From assembly GCF_018294505.1 (NCBI RefSeq), contig NC_057810.1:203874113-203938112 (forward strand): a DNA stretch of 64,000 nucleotides. The letters run 5' to 3'. The translations under genes and the position numbers were made by a program. Shown piece by piece: positions 43,441-53,196 of the stretch; position 1 is the stretch's first letter, and the number at the start of each line of letters is the position of its first letter. Origin of the DNA: Triticum aestivum (taxonomy: Eukaryota; Streptophyta; Magnoliopsida; Poales; Poaceae). The notes beneath the pieces were generated by a model that worked only from the letters and a program-made list of their open reading frames with translations, did no database searches and was not told the origin of the DNA.

Positions 43441-45137
43441 ATGAGTGAAAACATTGGACTTCCGTGAGTATAGATTTTGTGGTGCATATGTCCACAAGGC
43501 ACATATCATTTTTTGTCGGATTGACTCCCGTAGAAATCTATATATAGACATGAAGATTCTCAAGAAAATCACTGTCGAATATATAGAATACATACAAATA
43601 AATTTGTATCGAAGTGCTGATACAATATATTGTGATATACAATATATGATGACAACAATAATCATGTTCTTATTAGAACATCATAAATGGACATAAATAA
43701 ATAGATCACTAAGGAGACTAAGGGACTAAATGTATAATCTCCAAACATGTCGGTTGATGCATATTCAACCATCATGCTCTCCATGCTCATAGGGTCTTGT
43801 GGCAGCTTGATGGTGTCAGGTTGAGGGTTTGAAGCGAGTTTCAAACCATTACCCTTGAGGTCCTTTGCGTCCCGGTGGCGTGGCTTGGATTGCACGCGCT
43901 ATCCCATGGGATGCAAGACTAATCTTGATGTCCATAACCCGCTTAAGTAGGTTGTGGCCATTGAGGGCAAGTGCCGCAAATTGTTAGCCATCGATTACTT
44001 ATAGGGGCAAGCCAGAGATAATTAATTTACAAGAAGTAAACTAAAAACCATCATGGTTTTGTAATAAGAGTGCAAAATTTTGACTGAAGTGTATAACTTG
44101 AAAATGCTCAACCTCAATTGTGGGAATATAACACATTGAAGATCATACAAATCTCACAGTAATAGAGATAGTCCGCACATGGGCAGTAGATCCAACTCAT
44201 TACTTTGTATTTTCCTAATATAATGAGGGAGATTTCATTGTCAAAAATTTACAAGTTTGTTGTGCGGGAGAAATCAATCTCGACCGCTGTGACATGTTCA
44301 TGAAGAATGTCAATGTGGTAAACACATAGAACATATCATCCCCGGTAAAAAACCGGTAATTTATTTATATTACAGATTGTGTAATATAAATACATCTTAA
44401 TGTTGCAAATTAATAGATTTCAAGAAGGTTGAAATCATTAGTTGAATCTCAAATTGCTAAGGATGACACCTTGAATTTTGCATATATATTTGCAAGAAAT
44501 TGAAAATCTCAATTGCAAATAGACGTATTAATCTCGACATGTAGCGAACATGAAGATACATACATTCCGGAATACATCATACTCAACAGAAATACACCAC
44601 TATTATAATGAATAGTAATGATGTTGCAAACTTGATTTTCAAGTGAAAAACTTGAATTGTATAGACCTCAAATTAAGTGAGATGATCTTGTATCAAGTTG
44701 CAAGATAATTCAGCAGGGTGAATTAATATTTTGCGAGAGAATATTAATATCAATCACTATGAGATTGTTTTGCGAGAGAAAAACTTTTTTTTCTCAATTG
44801 CAAATCAATATCGTTATGCGAGAAAATTTAGTCTTCAATCGCAAAACAATGTTGTTGACCCGATAAAACATGTTCTCGGAAGCTAAATTAGCAAACAAAT
44901 TGAACATGTCAAGCATTAACAGCCATCTATCTCTAGAATTTTATATTCAACATAAATAATTTAAATGCAAATCTGGCCTAAACATGACAAATGCTAATAA
45001 ATAGCAATAGTAGTCAGAGCAAGCTTCAGTTTCAGATGCAAAATCTCCCTAGAAACTGGTTTTGGTTGATTCTGCAAATCGTGAAACATTAGGGACCTTA
45101 TCAAAACATGGCAAAGGATAAGGTTCCCTATCCTCTG
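43441..45137 (-). pseudogene. Copia unit B: gag region (decayed)
   Basis: No long frame is present. The minus strand frame at 43895-43662 includes QSKPRHRDAKDLKGNGL. The DNA is AT-rich and matches 62500-64000 (unit A) through repeated phrases such as AATTGCAAATAGACGTATTAATC. It is assigned to gag and its linker because it lies upstream (minus strand) of the pre-integrase region in both units. Confidence 0.6.
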
Positions 45138-45559
45138 AAAGATCGTGGATGTCACCTAGAGGGGGGTGAATAGGCGCTTTAAAATAATTACGGTTGAGGC
45201 TTGAACAAATGCGGAATAAACCTAGCAGTTAATTTGTCAAGCACAAAACCTACAACAACTAGGCTCACCTATGTGCACCAACAACTTATGCTAAGCAAGA
45301 AAAACTACTTAGGTGATAGCAAGATATATGACAAGAAACAATATGGCTATCACAAAGTAAAGTGCATAAGTAAAGGGCTCGGGTAAGAGATAACCGAGGC
45401 ACGCGGAGACGATGATGTATTCCGAAGTTCACACCCTTGCGGATGCTAATCTCCGTTTGGAGCGGTGTGGAGGCACAATGCTCCCCAAGAAGCCACTAGG
45501 GCCACCGTAATCTCCTCACGCCCTCGCATAATGCAAGATGCCATGATTTCACTAAAGGA

Positions 45560-45672
45560 CCCTTGAGGGCGGTCACCAAACCCGTACAAATGGCAACCCT
45601 TGGGGGCGGTCACCGAACCCGTACACTTTGGCAACCCTTGGGGGAGGTCACCGGTACCCGTCAAATTGCTCG
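45560..45672. repeat. 38-bp tandem repeat, three units
   Basis: Units start at 45560, 45597 and 45635 with CCCTTGGGGGCGGTCACC-type sequence followed by a CCCGTACA-type phrase. Confidence 0.85.
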
Positions 45673-46242
45673 GGGCGATCTCCACAACCTAATTGGAGAC
45701 CCCGACGCTTGCCCGGAGCTTTACACCACAATGATTGAGCTCCGAACACCACCAACCGTCTAGGGCGCCCAAGCACCCAAGAGGAACAAGCTCAAGGGTA
45801 CCAAGCACCCAAGAGTAAAAAGCTTCTCAACTTGTAACTTCCACGTATCACCGTGAAGAACTCAAACCGATGCACCAAATGCAATGGCAAGGGCACACGG
45901 AGTGCCCAAGTCCTTCTCTCTCAAATCCCACCGAAGCAACTAATGCTAGGGAGGAAAATGAGAGGAAGAACAAGAAGGAGAACACCAAGAACTCCAAGAA
46001 CTAGATCCAAGGGGTTCCCCTCACATAGAGGAGAAAGTGATTGGTGGAAATGTGGATCTAGATCTCCTCTCTCTTTTCCCTCAAAAACTAGCAAGAATCC
46101 ATGGAGGGATTGAGAGTTAGCAAGCTCGAAGAAGGTCAACAATGGGGGAAGAACACGAGCTCAAAGGATAAGGTTCATTGGGGAAGAAGGCCCCCTTTTA
46201 TAGGACCTCCCGAATCCAACCGTTATGTGCTCAGGTCGTGCA

Positions 46243-46445
46243 CAAGCGATACTACCGCTTGGAGGAGCGGTACTACCGCTTAGCACGGTCAAAACAGCCC
46301 AACGAGAGAGGAAACACAAGTTTTTGGTCCCGAGCGGAAGTAGCCACGGAAGTAGCCGCGGTAGTACTGCTCCAAGCGGTAGTACCGCTCCCAGGAGCGG
46401 TAGTAAAAAATTACTTCCGCTCCTGTCCGCGGTAGTACCGCTGCA
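46243..46445. repeat. Cluster of AGCGGTAGTACCGCT palindromes
   Basis: The perfect 7+1+7 palindrome AGCGGTAGTACCGCT lies at 46375-46389. Variants occur on both sides (for example GAGCGGTACTACCGCTT near 46263, and CGCGGTAGTACCGCTGC near 46428). The cluster may fold or be unstable in replication. Confidence 0.85.
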
Positions 46446-47681
46446 GCCTTTTCAGAACACCAAAACTGACACAACTTCTGCAAACGGACTCCGAATTCAA
46501 CGAAACCAAGTTTGTTGGAAAGCTAGCGACAAGGGCTAACACAATCTTGATAGAAAAATAAATAAGAAGCAAATGAGAAAAGGCCCAAAATAAAATGGTG
46601 AGAACCCTTCCTCGGATAAGACCGGTAAAACCTCCAACACCGAAAACATCATAGAAGACGCATGCAAACTCCGTTTTCGATGAACTCAAGCTTGTCATCA
46701 AGATGACCATAAGCTCTAAGACTCACAAAGAGAACCAAACAAGAACCAAGAAACATGATGCAAGGATGCAATGGTTTGAGCTCTCGACGAACGATGCGAT
46801 CAAGCTACTCACTTGAGAGCCCCCCTTGATAGTATAGCTATCGATCCTATAACCCGGTCTCCCAACTACCACCATGAGACCGGTAAAATAGAAAACCTAT
46901 CAAGGGCAAACCTTTGCCTTGCACATGATCCACTTGAGCTAGATGATGACGATCTTGTCCTCCTCAAGATGGACCACCTTTCTTGATTGAGTTAGGTCGA
47001 TGGAGACTAGATGATTGCTCCCCCATACTCCACTATGGGTGAGCCACTCTTCGGCACATCTTCACAAGTCCATTGACACCACAATGGATGGCAAGCTTCA
47101 AGCACTTGATCTCTTCGTAATGCTGCACTTGAACTTGCACACGACAATCTTGATGACGATCACTACTTGATGTCATCCTTTCCATGGGTTGTATGATATC
47201 TTCCTCTTGATGCAAGCCCATGGACATGTACCTAACCCCACATAGAACTCTCACATAGACCATGGGTTAGTACATAAAGTGCAATGGACAATGCTTACCA
47301 TACCATGGGATCACTTGATCCCTCTCGGTACATCTTTTACGCTTTGTGAGTTGATCAACTTGATTCACTCTTGACTTAGTCTTGATCAACCTTGAATCTT
47401 TCGAACTCTCTTAGTTTGGATGATGTCTTGAAGGTAAACATGAATGATCACACAATCTTCTTCTTCAAAACATGCTTGCAATAAGCTCAACACTCACATG
47501 ACCAATCTTTGGCTAATTCCTTAATAGCACCTTGGTCAACACATAAACTCCTTGAAACCAACACATGGACTTCAAGAAATGCCTATGGACAAATCCTTCA
47601 AATATAACTCAATGCAACCATTAGTCCATAGAGAATGTCATCAATTACCAAAACCACACATGGGGGCACCGCATGTCCTTT

Positions 47682-48103
47682 CATCCTCCATCTCTCCTGA
47701 GCGGTTCCTGAAAGGGATTTCTCCCACAACCGCTACTGGGACAACGCCCGCACGGCCGCTATGGCGTGCTCCCGTTGTCTGTCGCCGGGGCTCTCTCGGC
47801 CGGGCTAGGGACCGTGCCGCCTCGCCGCGACGTATGGCATTGCCTGATGCCCCGGGCCAGACAAGACCATTCCACCACGCCGAAGGGCCACCACCGACAA
47901 ACATCGCTGCTCCATCGTGCGCACGCAGCTGCACCACCGTTCATGCAGCAGGAACCGCTTCGTGCTGGGACGGGAGTCGCTCAGAGCCGGCGGCCGCTGA
48001 GGGCGCCGTTTCCGCAGGGAGCAGCGGCGCCAACGGCGACGACGTCCGCCGCCCACCGCTTGGAGCCGAGCCAGAGGGCGCTCGGGGGTCGTGGTCGCCT
48101 GGA
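47682..48103 (-). pseudogene. Copia unit B leader, part 1
   Basis: This GC-rich piece of unit B lies between the unclassified repeat and the young Gypsy insertion. It continues at 61489. ORFs on both strands overlap and none is convincing. It probably belongs to the leader or gag start of unit B, as it lies downstream (minus) of the LTR at 62018. Confidence 0.5.
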
Positions 48104-48108
48104 GTCGG
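48104..48108. repeat. Target-site duplication GTCGG, left (chromovirus)
   Basis: It matches 61484-61488 exactly. Confidence 0.95.
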
Positions 48109-49623
48109 TGTAACACCCGGATGATTAAGCAACAGTGATCACCTCGGTTACTGTGGCTAACCTCACGTTGATTCGAACCCGGTCTACAAATAAATTCAAA
48201 ACAAAACCAAAGATAAAAGGTTTCAAAAACTAAAACTAAAATGTTCGGGGGTTGTCTAAAATAGCAAACCTAATTATGGTGGGGTGCACAAATTTTTGTA
48301 AAATGTTTTGGCATTTTAATTAAACTAAAACAGAAAGCAGAAAAAGAAAAATAATAAAAGAAAAGAAAGGAAGAAGAAAAGGGGAGGGAACCTCCCCTGG
48401 CCCATCTGGGCCAGCCCTTCCCCCGGCCCAGCCAGCCCCCCCGGAGCCCCACCCCACCTGGCCCCTGGCCTGGCCCAACTCCCCCCCCCTGGGCCGGCCC
48501 AACCGGCACCCCCATAACCCCCCCCACGCCCCAAACCCTAACCTACCCACTCCCCACTCGCCCCCCCCCCGATCCCCTTTCCCCTGCCCCCGCCCCGATC
48601 CAGATCGGGGGCGAGGACCCCCGCCGCGCCCCACCTCGCCGGCGGCCCCCCGCCGCCCCAACCGGTCGCCTCCACCCCCCTCCTCCTCTCCACCGCCCGG
48701 ACCCCCCCCTCCACACCGTCGCCCCACGCGCGGAGCGCCCGCCGCCGCCTGGACCTCGCCGCCTCGGCCCCCGCCCTCCCCGACGCCGGCGCACGCCTCC
48801 CCGACTCCCTCCTCGCCGGTCGCCCCCGACCTCCACCGCGCCCGCTGCCCCTAGTCCCTACAAAGCCCGGTGAGGCCCTCGGCCTCCGTTCCCCTACGCC
48901 CGCCGCGCTCGCACACGGCCGTGGCCTCTCCCTAGCTCGCCGGCGTTTTGCCGTCCTTGCTCGCGCCGGTCAACTGCGCCAGCCGCGCCCGTGGCGGCCC
49001 TCACGTCCGGCGCCCCTCCGCCGCGGCTCCGTCGCCGCACCACCCGCCCTCGCCGCGCTCGGGGCCACGCCTCCCGGTGCCCCTCTCCCCCTCCCCTGAA
49101 CCCACGACCTCGCCCCGGCCTCACCTCATCCGACCCGGACCCCGTCTAGCCCCGCCACCGCCGAAGCCCCACCGGGGACCGCCTCGCCGGCTCCTCGTCG
49201 CCCCCCCCCTCCGCCACGCCGGCGCGGGATCGGGCGGGCGCCCACGCCCGCGTCCCCCTGGGTTGCGCCCGAACGGGCCACCCCGCACGCCCGCACGCCC
49301 GTTTGGCCCCCTGGGGCCTATGACATTGGGGCCCCGCCCCAGAACGCAAAAAAAAAAAATTAATAATAATAAAGATAATAATAATAAAAAAAAATAAATA
49401 AAAAAAATAAATAATAATAAAAATAAAATTAAAATAATAAATAATAAAATAAATAAAAACAATAAATATAATTAATAAAATTAAAATGATTTAATAGAAT
49501 TATTAATTAATTAATTAATTAATTAAGTTAATTAATTATAATTAAATTAACCTAATCACTAATTAACATAATTAATTGTTAGTTAACTAGATAGTTAGAG
49601 TATGACATGCGGGACCCACCTGT

Positions 49624-49646
49624 CAGGGTTGACTCGGTCAACCCTG
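49624..49646. promoter_or_regulatory. LTR inverted repeat with W-box cores
   Basis: Ten-base arms CAGGGTTGAC and GTCAACCCTG flank TCG. TTGAC is the core of the W box bound by plant WRKY factors. A third TTGAC follows at 49647-49651. Presence of the motif is direct; function is inferred. Confidence 0.6.
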
Positions 49647-49660
49647 TTGACTGCTGAGGT

Positions 49661-49685
49661 CAGCATGACATCATGCTGATGTCAT
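49661..49685. promoter_or_regulatory. Overlapping alternative hairpins in the LTR
   Basis: CAGCATGA and TCATGCTG (49661-49678) can pair. ATGACATCA and TGATGTCAT (49665-49685) can also pair. The two hairpins overlap and exclude each other. Confidence 0.65.
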
Positions 49686-50072
49686 AAAAGCATTTTTCGA
49701 AATTAATTAAATAATTAATTAAATTCCTGAAATTAATTAAAATCTTTTAAAAATCATATCTTTTAATCCGTAATCCGGATTAAAATATTTTCAACATGAA
49801 AGTTGCTCAGAACGACGAGACGATTCCGGATACGCAGTCCGTTCGTCCACCACACCCCCCTAACCTATCGAACCCGCAACTTTCCCCCTCCGGCTCCTCT
49901 GCCCGAAAACGCGAAACACCGGGAATACTTCCCGGATGTTTCCCCCCTTAACCGGTACCACCTCATACCACGTTAGGGCACGCCTAGCATCGCTTCTTGA
50001 CATGTCATGCATCGATATGCATCTGTTTACTTGGTATTCATTGTTTCTTCCCCCTCTTCTCTCCGGTAGACT

Positions 50073-51568
50073 ACGAGACCGACGCTGCTGCTGCCCAGTT
50101 CGACTACGGAGTTGACGACCCCTCTCTCTTGCCAGAGCAACCAGGCAAGCCCCCCCCCCTTGATCACCAGATATCGCCTATTCTACTCTATACTGCTTGC
50201 ATTAGAGTAGTGTAGCATGTTACTGCTTTCTGTTATACCTATTCCGATGCATAGCCTGACATTGATGCTACACCTGTTGATACCTTACCTGCAATCCTAA
50301 ATGCTTAGTATAGGATGCTAGTTTATCATCATTGGCCCTACATTCTTGTCAGTCTGCCTTGCTATACTATCGGGCCGTGATCACCTGGGAGGTGATCACG
50401 GGTATATACTATACCTACTACATACTACACAGATGGTGACTAAAGTCGGGTCAGCTCGAAGAGTACCCGCGAGTGATTCACGGATTGGGGGCTGAAAGGA
50501 CCTTTGTCCCGACGGCCCTCTGTGTGGATCTTTTGTGGCGGAGCGACAGGGCAGGTTGAGACCACCTAGGAGACAGGTGGGCCTGGCCCTGTTCGGCGTT
50601 CGCGGACACTTAACACGCTTAACGAGATCTTGGTATTTGATCTGAGTCTGGCTACGAGCCTATACGCACTAACCATCTACGTGGGAGTAGTTATGGGTAT
50701 CCCGACGTCGTGGTATCAGCCGAAGCACTTCAGACGTCAGCGACGGAGCGGCGCGCGCCGGATTGGAACGTAAGCCTGCTCTTGTATTAAGGGGGCTAGT
50801 TCTGCTTCCGGCCGCCCACGCAACGTGCAGGTGTGCTATGGGCGATGGGCCCAGACCCCTGTGCGCTTAGGTTTAGACCGGCGTGTTGACCTCTCTGTTT
50901 TGCCTAGGTGGGGCTGCGACGTGTTGATCTTCCGAGGCCGGGCATGACCCAGGAAAGTGTGTCCGGCCAAATGGGATCGAGCGTGTTGGGCTATGTGGTG
51001 CACCCCTGCAGGGAAGTTTAATCTATTCGAATAGCCGTGATCTTCGGTAACAGGACGACTTGGAGTTGTACCTTGACCTTATGACAACTAGAACCGGACA
51101 CTTAATAAAACACACCCTTCCAAGTGCCAGATACAACCGGTGGTCGCTCTACCTCAGGGATATGAGGAGGGGATCGCCGGGTAGGATTATGCTATGAGAT
51201 GTTACTTGGAGATGCTACTTGGAGGACGTCGACCTACCCTCTTCTGCCTGTTGCAAGACGAAGGTGACCAGAAGCGTAGTCTTCGACAGGATTAGTTATC
51301 CCCCTCTTATTCTGGCATTCTGCAGTTCAGTCCACTGATATGGCCTCCTTACACATATACCCATGCATATGTAGTGTAGTTCCTTGCTTGCGAGTACTTT
51401 GGATGAGTACTCACGGTTGCTTTCTCCCCCTTTTCCCCTTTCCTTTCGTTCTGGTTGTCGCAACCAGATGCTGGAGTCCAGGAGCCAGACGCCACCGTCG
51501 ACGACGACCCCTACTACACCGGAGGTGCCTACTACTACGTGCTGCCCGCTGACGACGACCAGGAGTAG
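50073..51568 (+). other. Possible split acidic ORF inside the LTR
   Basis: A CCGGTAG acceptor-like site before 50073 leads into DYETDAAAAQFDYGVDD. This runs to a GC donor-like site (CCAG^GCAAGC, about 50143). Near 51465 a GCAACCAG acceptor-like site leads into ATVDDDPYYTGGAYYYVLP, ending at TAG 51566-51568. Both parts are rich in Asp and Tyr. The same two parts occur in the 3' LTR (about 59687-59760 and 61082-61184). If spliced they would give a short acidic peptide; this is an inference from splice-like sites and similar composition, and the upstream start is not identified. Confidence 0.35.
50375..50401. repeat. Perfect 12-bp inverted repeat in the LTR
   Basis: The arms CCGTGATCACCT and AGGTGATCACGG flank GGG. 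The same repeat lies in the 3' LTR near 59991-60017. Confidence 0.9.
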
Positions 51569-51869
51569 TTTAGGAGGATCCCAGGCAGGAGGCCTGGGCC
51601 TCTTTCGATCTGTATCCCAGTTTGTGCTAGCCTTCTTAAGGCAACTTGTTTAACTTATGTCTGTACTCAGATATTGTTGCTTCCGCTGACTCGTCTATGA
51701 TCGAGCACTTGTATTCGAGCCCTCGAGGCCCCTGGCTTGTATTATGATGCTTGTATGACTTATTTTATTTGTAGAGTTGTGTTGTGATATCTTCCCGTGA
51801 GTCCCTGATCTTGATCGTACACATTTGCGTGCATGATTAGTGTACGATTGAAACGGGGGCGTCACAAGT

Positions 51870-51882
51870 TGGTATCAGAGCC
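51870..51882 (+). promoter_or_regulatory. Primer-binding site, tRNA-Met type
   Basis: TGGTATCAGAGCC lies three bases after the LTR end. It complements the 3' end of the initiator methionine tRNA. Confidence 0.93.
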
Positions 51883-52202
51883 GACTGCCTGTAGGAATCC
51901 CCCTTCCACACTCCTTGGCCGAAGTCGAGTCTAGACATTACCAAAAACTTTTACTAACTTGGCTGTGTGCCTTACGGGCCCACGTCGCCATCGGGTGGTA
52001 CTAGGATCTTTTACTCCTCGACCTTTGCTCTGGGACTCTGAACTCTTTTCTACTCGGGTTAAACGAAATTACTAACTCTAACATTAGGATCCCGTTACCA
52101 CGTTCACCCCGAAGTTGGATAAGACATAGTTATTCTGTAGGATAGCATTTTGAATAGTGCCCGTGTTGTCATTTGACTCCATTGAAACATCTTTGTTTTC
52201 AG

Positions 52203-52961
52203 ATGGAACCCGCGAGGCAGGTCGTGCGCCACACTGCGGCCATTGGTGCCTCAGGATCACCTGCTGTGCTAGCTGATATGATGACCTATCTGGGTTATCG
52301 CTGGCACCCTGAGTACACCGTCTACGAGGAGTACCAGGACTTTAACCAGGAGCAGTACCGTGCCATCGTCCACCTCTACTCTCGGGAGTATGAGTCCACT
52401 ACCGTGCTGCACACCGCTCATGGTGTTGGAGTGACCATCGAGATGGCAGTTCACGATGCGGCTCATGCTGCTCTGACACGTCTTCGTGGAGAGTATCAGG
52501 CATTGGACACTTCCCCTTTCAGGCACATTCCTATCGCATCTGACGTTGGTGCGGAGGGATACTACACTGCCGCCTACTCCACCGTCACCCGAGAGCCGTT
52601 CCACCATCAGCGCCTGGTTCTGCATGCTGATGGGCTGGACCGAGCTAACAGAGCTCTTCGCCACGAGTTGTACACCACTCGTCAGCACCTTTACAGGGCT
52701 CTGACGCGGTTGCACCCCTTTGTCCGGTCTGGACAGCTGCCGCGTTCTGCGACCTACCCAGCCAGGACCGTGATGCCCCACGGTGTCGGATGGCCAGAGG
52801 TGGGAGGCTACTCTCCCGCACTTGGTCCTCTTCTGCCACCTGAGCGTCGGGTTCTACACCAGAGTATCCGCGGCCCCCAGGCCACTGACGTGGAGGACTA
52901 TCCGTTGCCTCACTACCAGCTGTCAGGTTACAGCTACCTTCACAGTACCTCCTGGGACTGA
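52203..52961 (+). CDS. Extra ORF upstream of gag (ORF0), dsRNA-binding-motif-like
   Basis: This 252-residue frame starts at ATG 52203, ten codons after an upstream in-frame ATG (52173). The later ATG is preferred because CTTTGTTTTCAG, a splice-acceptor-like sequence, lies directly before it. It ends at TGA 52959-52961. Residues about 33-97 have the spacing of a double-stranded-RNA-binding motif: an acidic first part, YRAIVHLYSREYE, then GVGVTIEMAVHDAAHAALTRL, similar to the G-x-G/S-x3-A-x3-AA-x2-AL-x2-L helix. Residues 140-190 look helical (RANRALRHELYTTRQHLYRAL). The C terminus is Tyr and Pro rich. The frame is intact in a young element, so it may be functional. Extra ORFs before gag are known in some grass chromoviruses; the dsRNA-binding suggestion is mine and untested. 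Confidence 0.6.
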   Translation: MEPARQVVRHTAAIGASGSPAVLADMMTYLGYRWHPEYTVYEEYQDFNQEQYRAIVHLYSREYESTTVLHTAHGVGVTIEMAVHDAAHAALTRLRGEYQALDTSPFRHIPIASDVGAEGYYTAAYSTVTREPFHHQRLVLHADGLDRANRALRHELYTTRQHLYRALTRLHPFVRSGQLPRSATYPARTVMPHGVGWPEVGGYSPALGPLLPPERRVLHQSIRGPQATDVEDYPLPHYQLSGYSYLHSTSWD

Positions 52962-53196
52962 TGTAGTCTTGCTCATTAGTCTTAGATGCACTCGCGAGCC
53001 TGCGTGCCGCCTATGATGACTTAGTCTATGTACGGAACTCTGTGTACTGAACTCTATGTCCGACCCCTTTTGTAAGTTATGCCGACTATCTATGTGGTAT
53101 CTGTCGTGCTCCTTTCATTATGCATGTTTCATCATGAATGACTCTTGACTATGCACATTTTTCAATACTGAACTACCCCTGTTATATATTAGCAGG

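Larger units (their letters stand above)
45138..47681. mobile_element. Unclassified Triticeae repeat inserted in Copia unit B
   Basis: The left end reads AAAGATCGTGGATGTCACC and the right end, on the minus strand, TGAAAGGACATGCGGTGCC, which are weakly alike. Flanking nonamers TATCCTCTG (45129) and CATCCTCCA (47682) agree at six of nine positions. This could be a Mutator-like element with decayed TSD or another DNA element. It has no transposase frame. Internal repeats are listed separately. Confidence 0.5.
48109..51866 (+). repeat. 5' LTR of the chromovirus
   Basis: It begins TGTAACACCCGGATG and ends GGCGTCACA. It has a GC-rich region (about 48400-49330), an AT-rich TAA/TTAA region (about 49350-49560), three inverted repeats (49624-49646, 49661-49685, 50375-50401) and two open segments described below. 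It differs from the 3' LTR by a few substitutions, homopolymer length changes and one local rearrangement near 49562-49602. Confidence 0.97.

Noticed and set aside
46243..46445. Palindromic repeats considered as a CRISPR array
   Set aside because: The units are irregular in spacing and overlap. There are no uniform spacers or cas genes, and the DNA is from a plant nuclear genome.
48270..49462. Many long ORFs on both strands in the GC-rich part of the LTR
   Set aside because: They are Pro/Gly/Arg-rich low-complexity frames present in several frames at once. GC-rich DNA lacks stop codons, and homopolymer differences between the LTRs shift these frames, so coding is unlikely.
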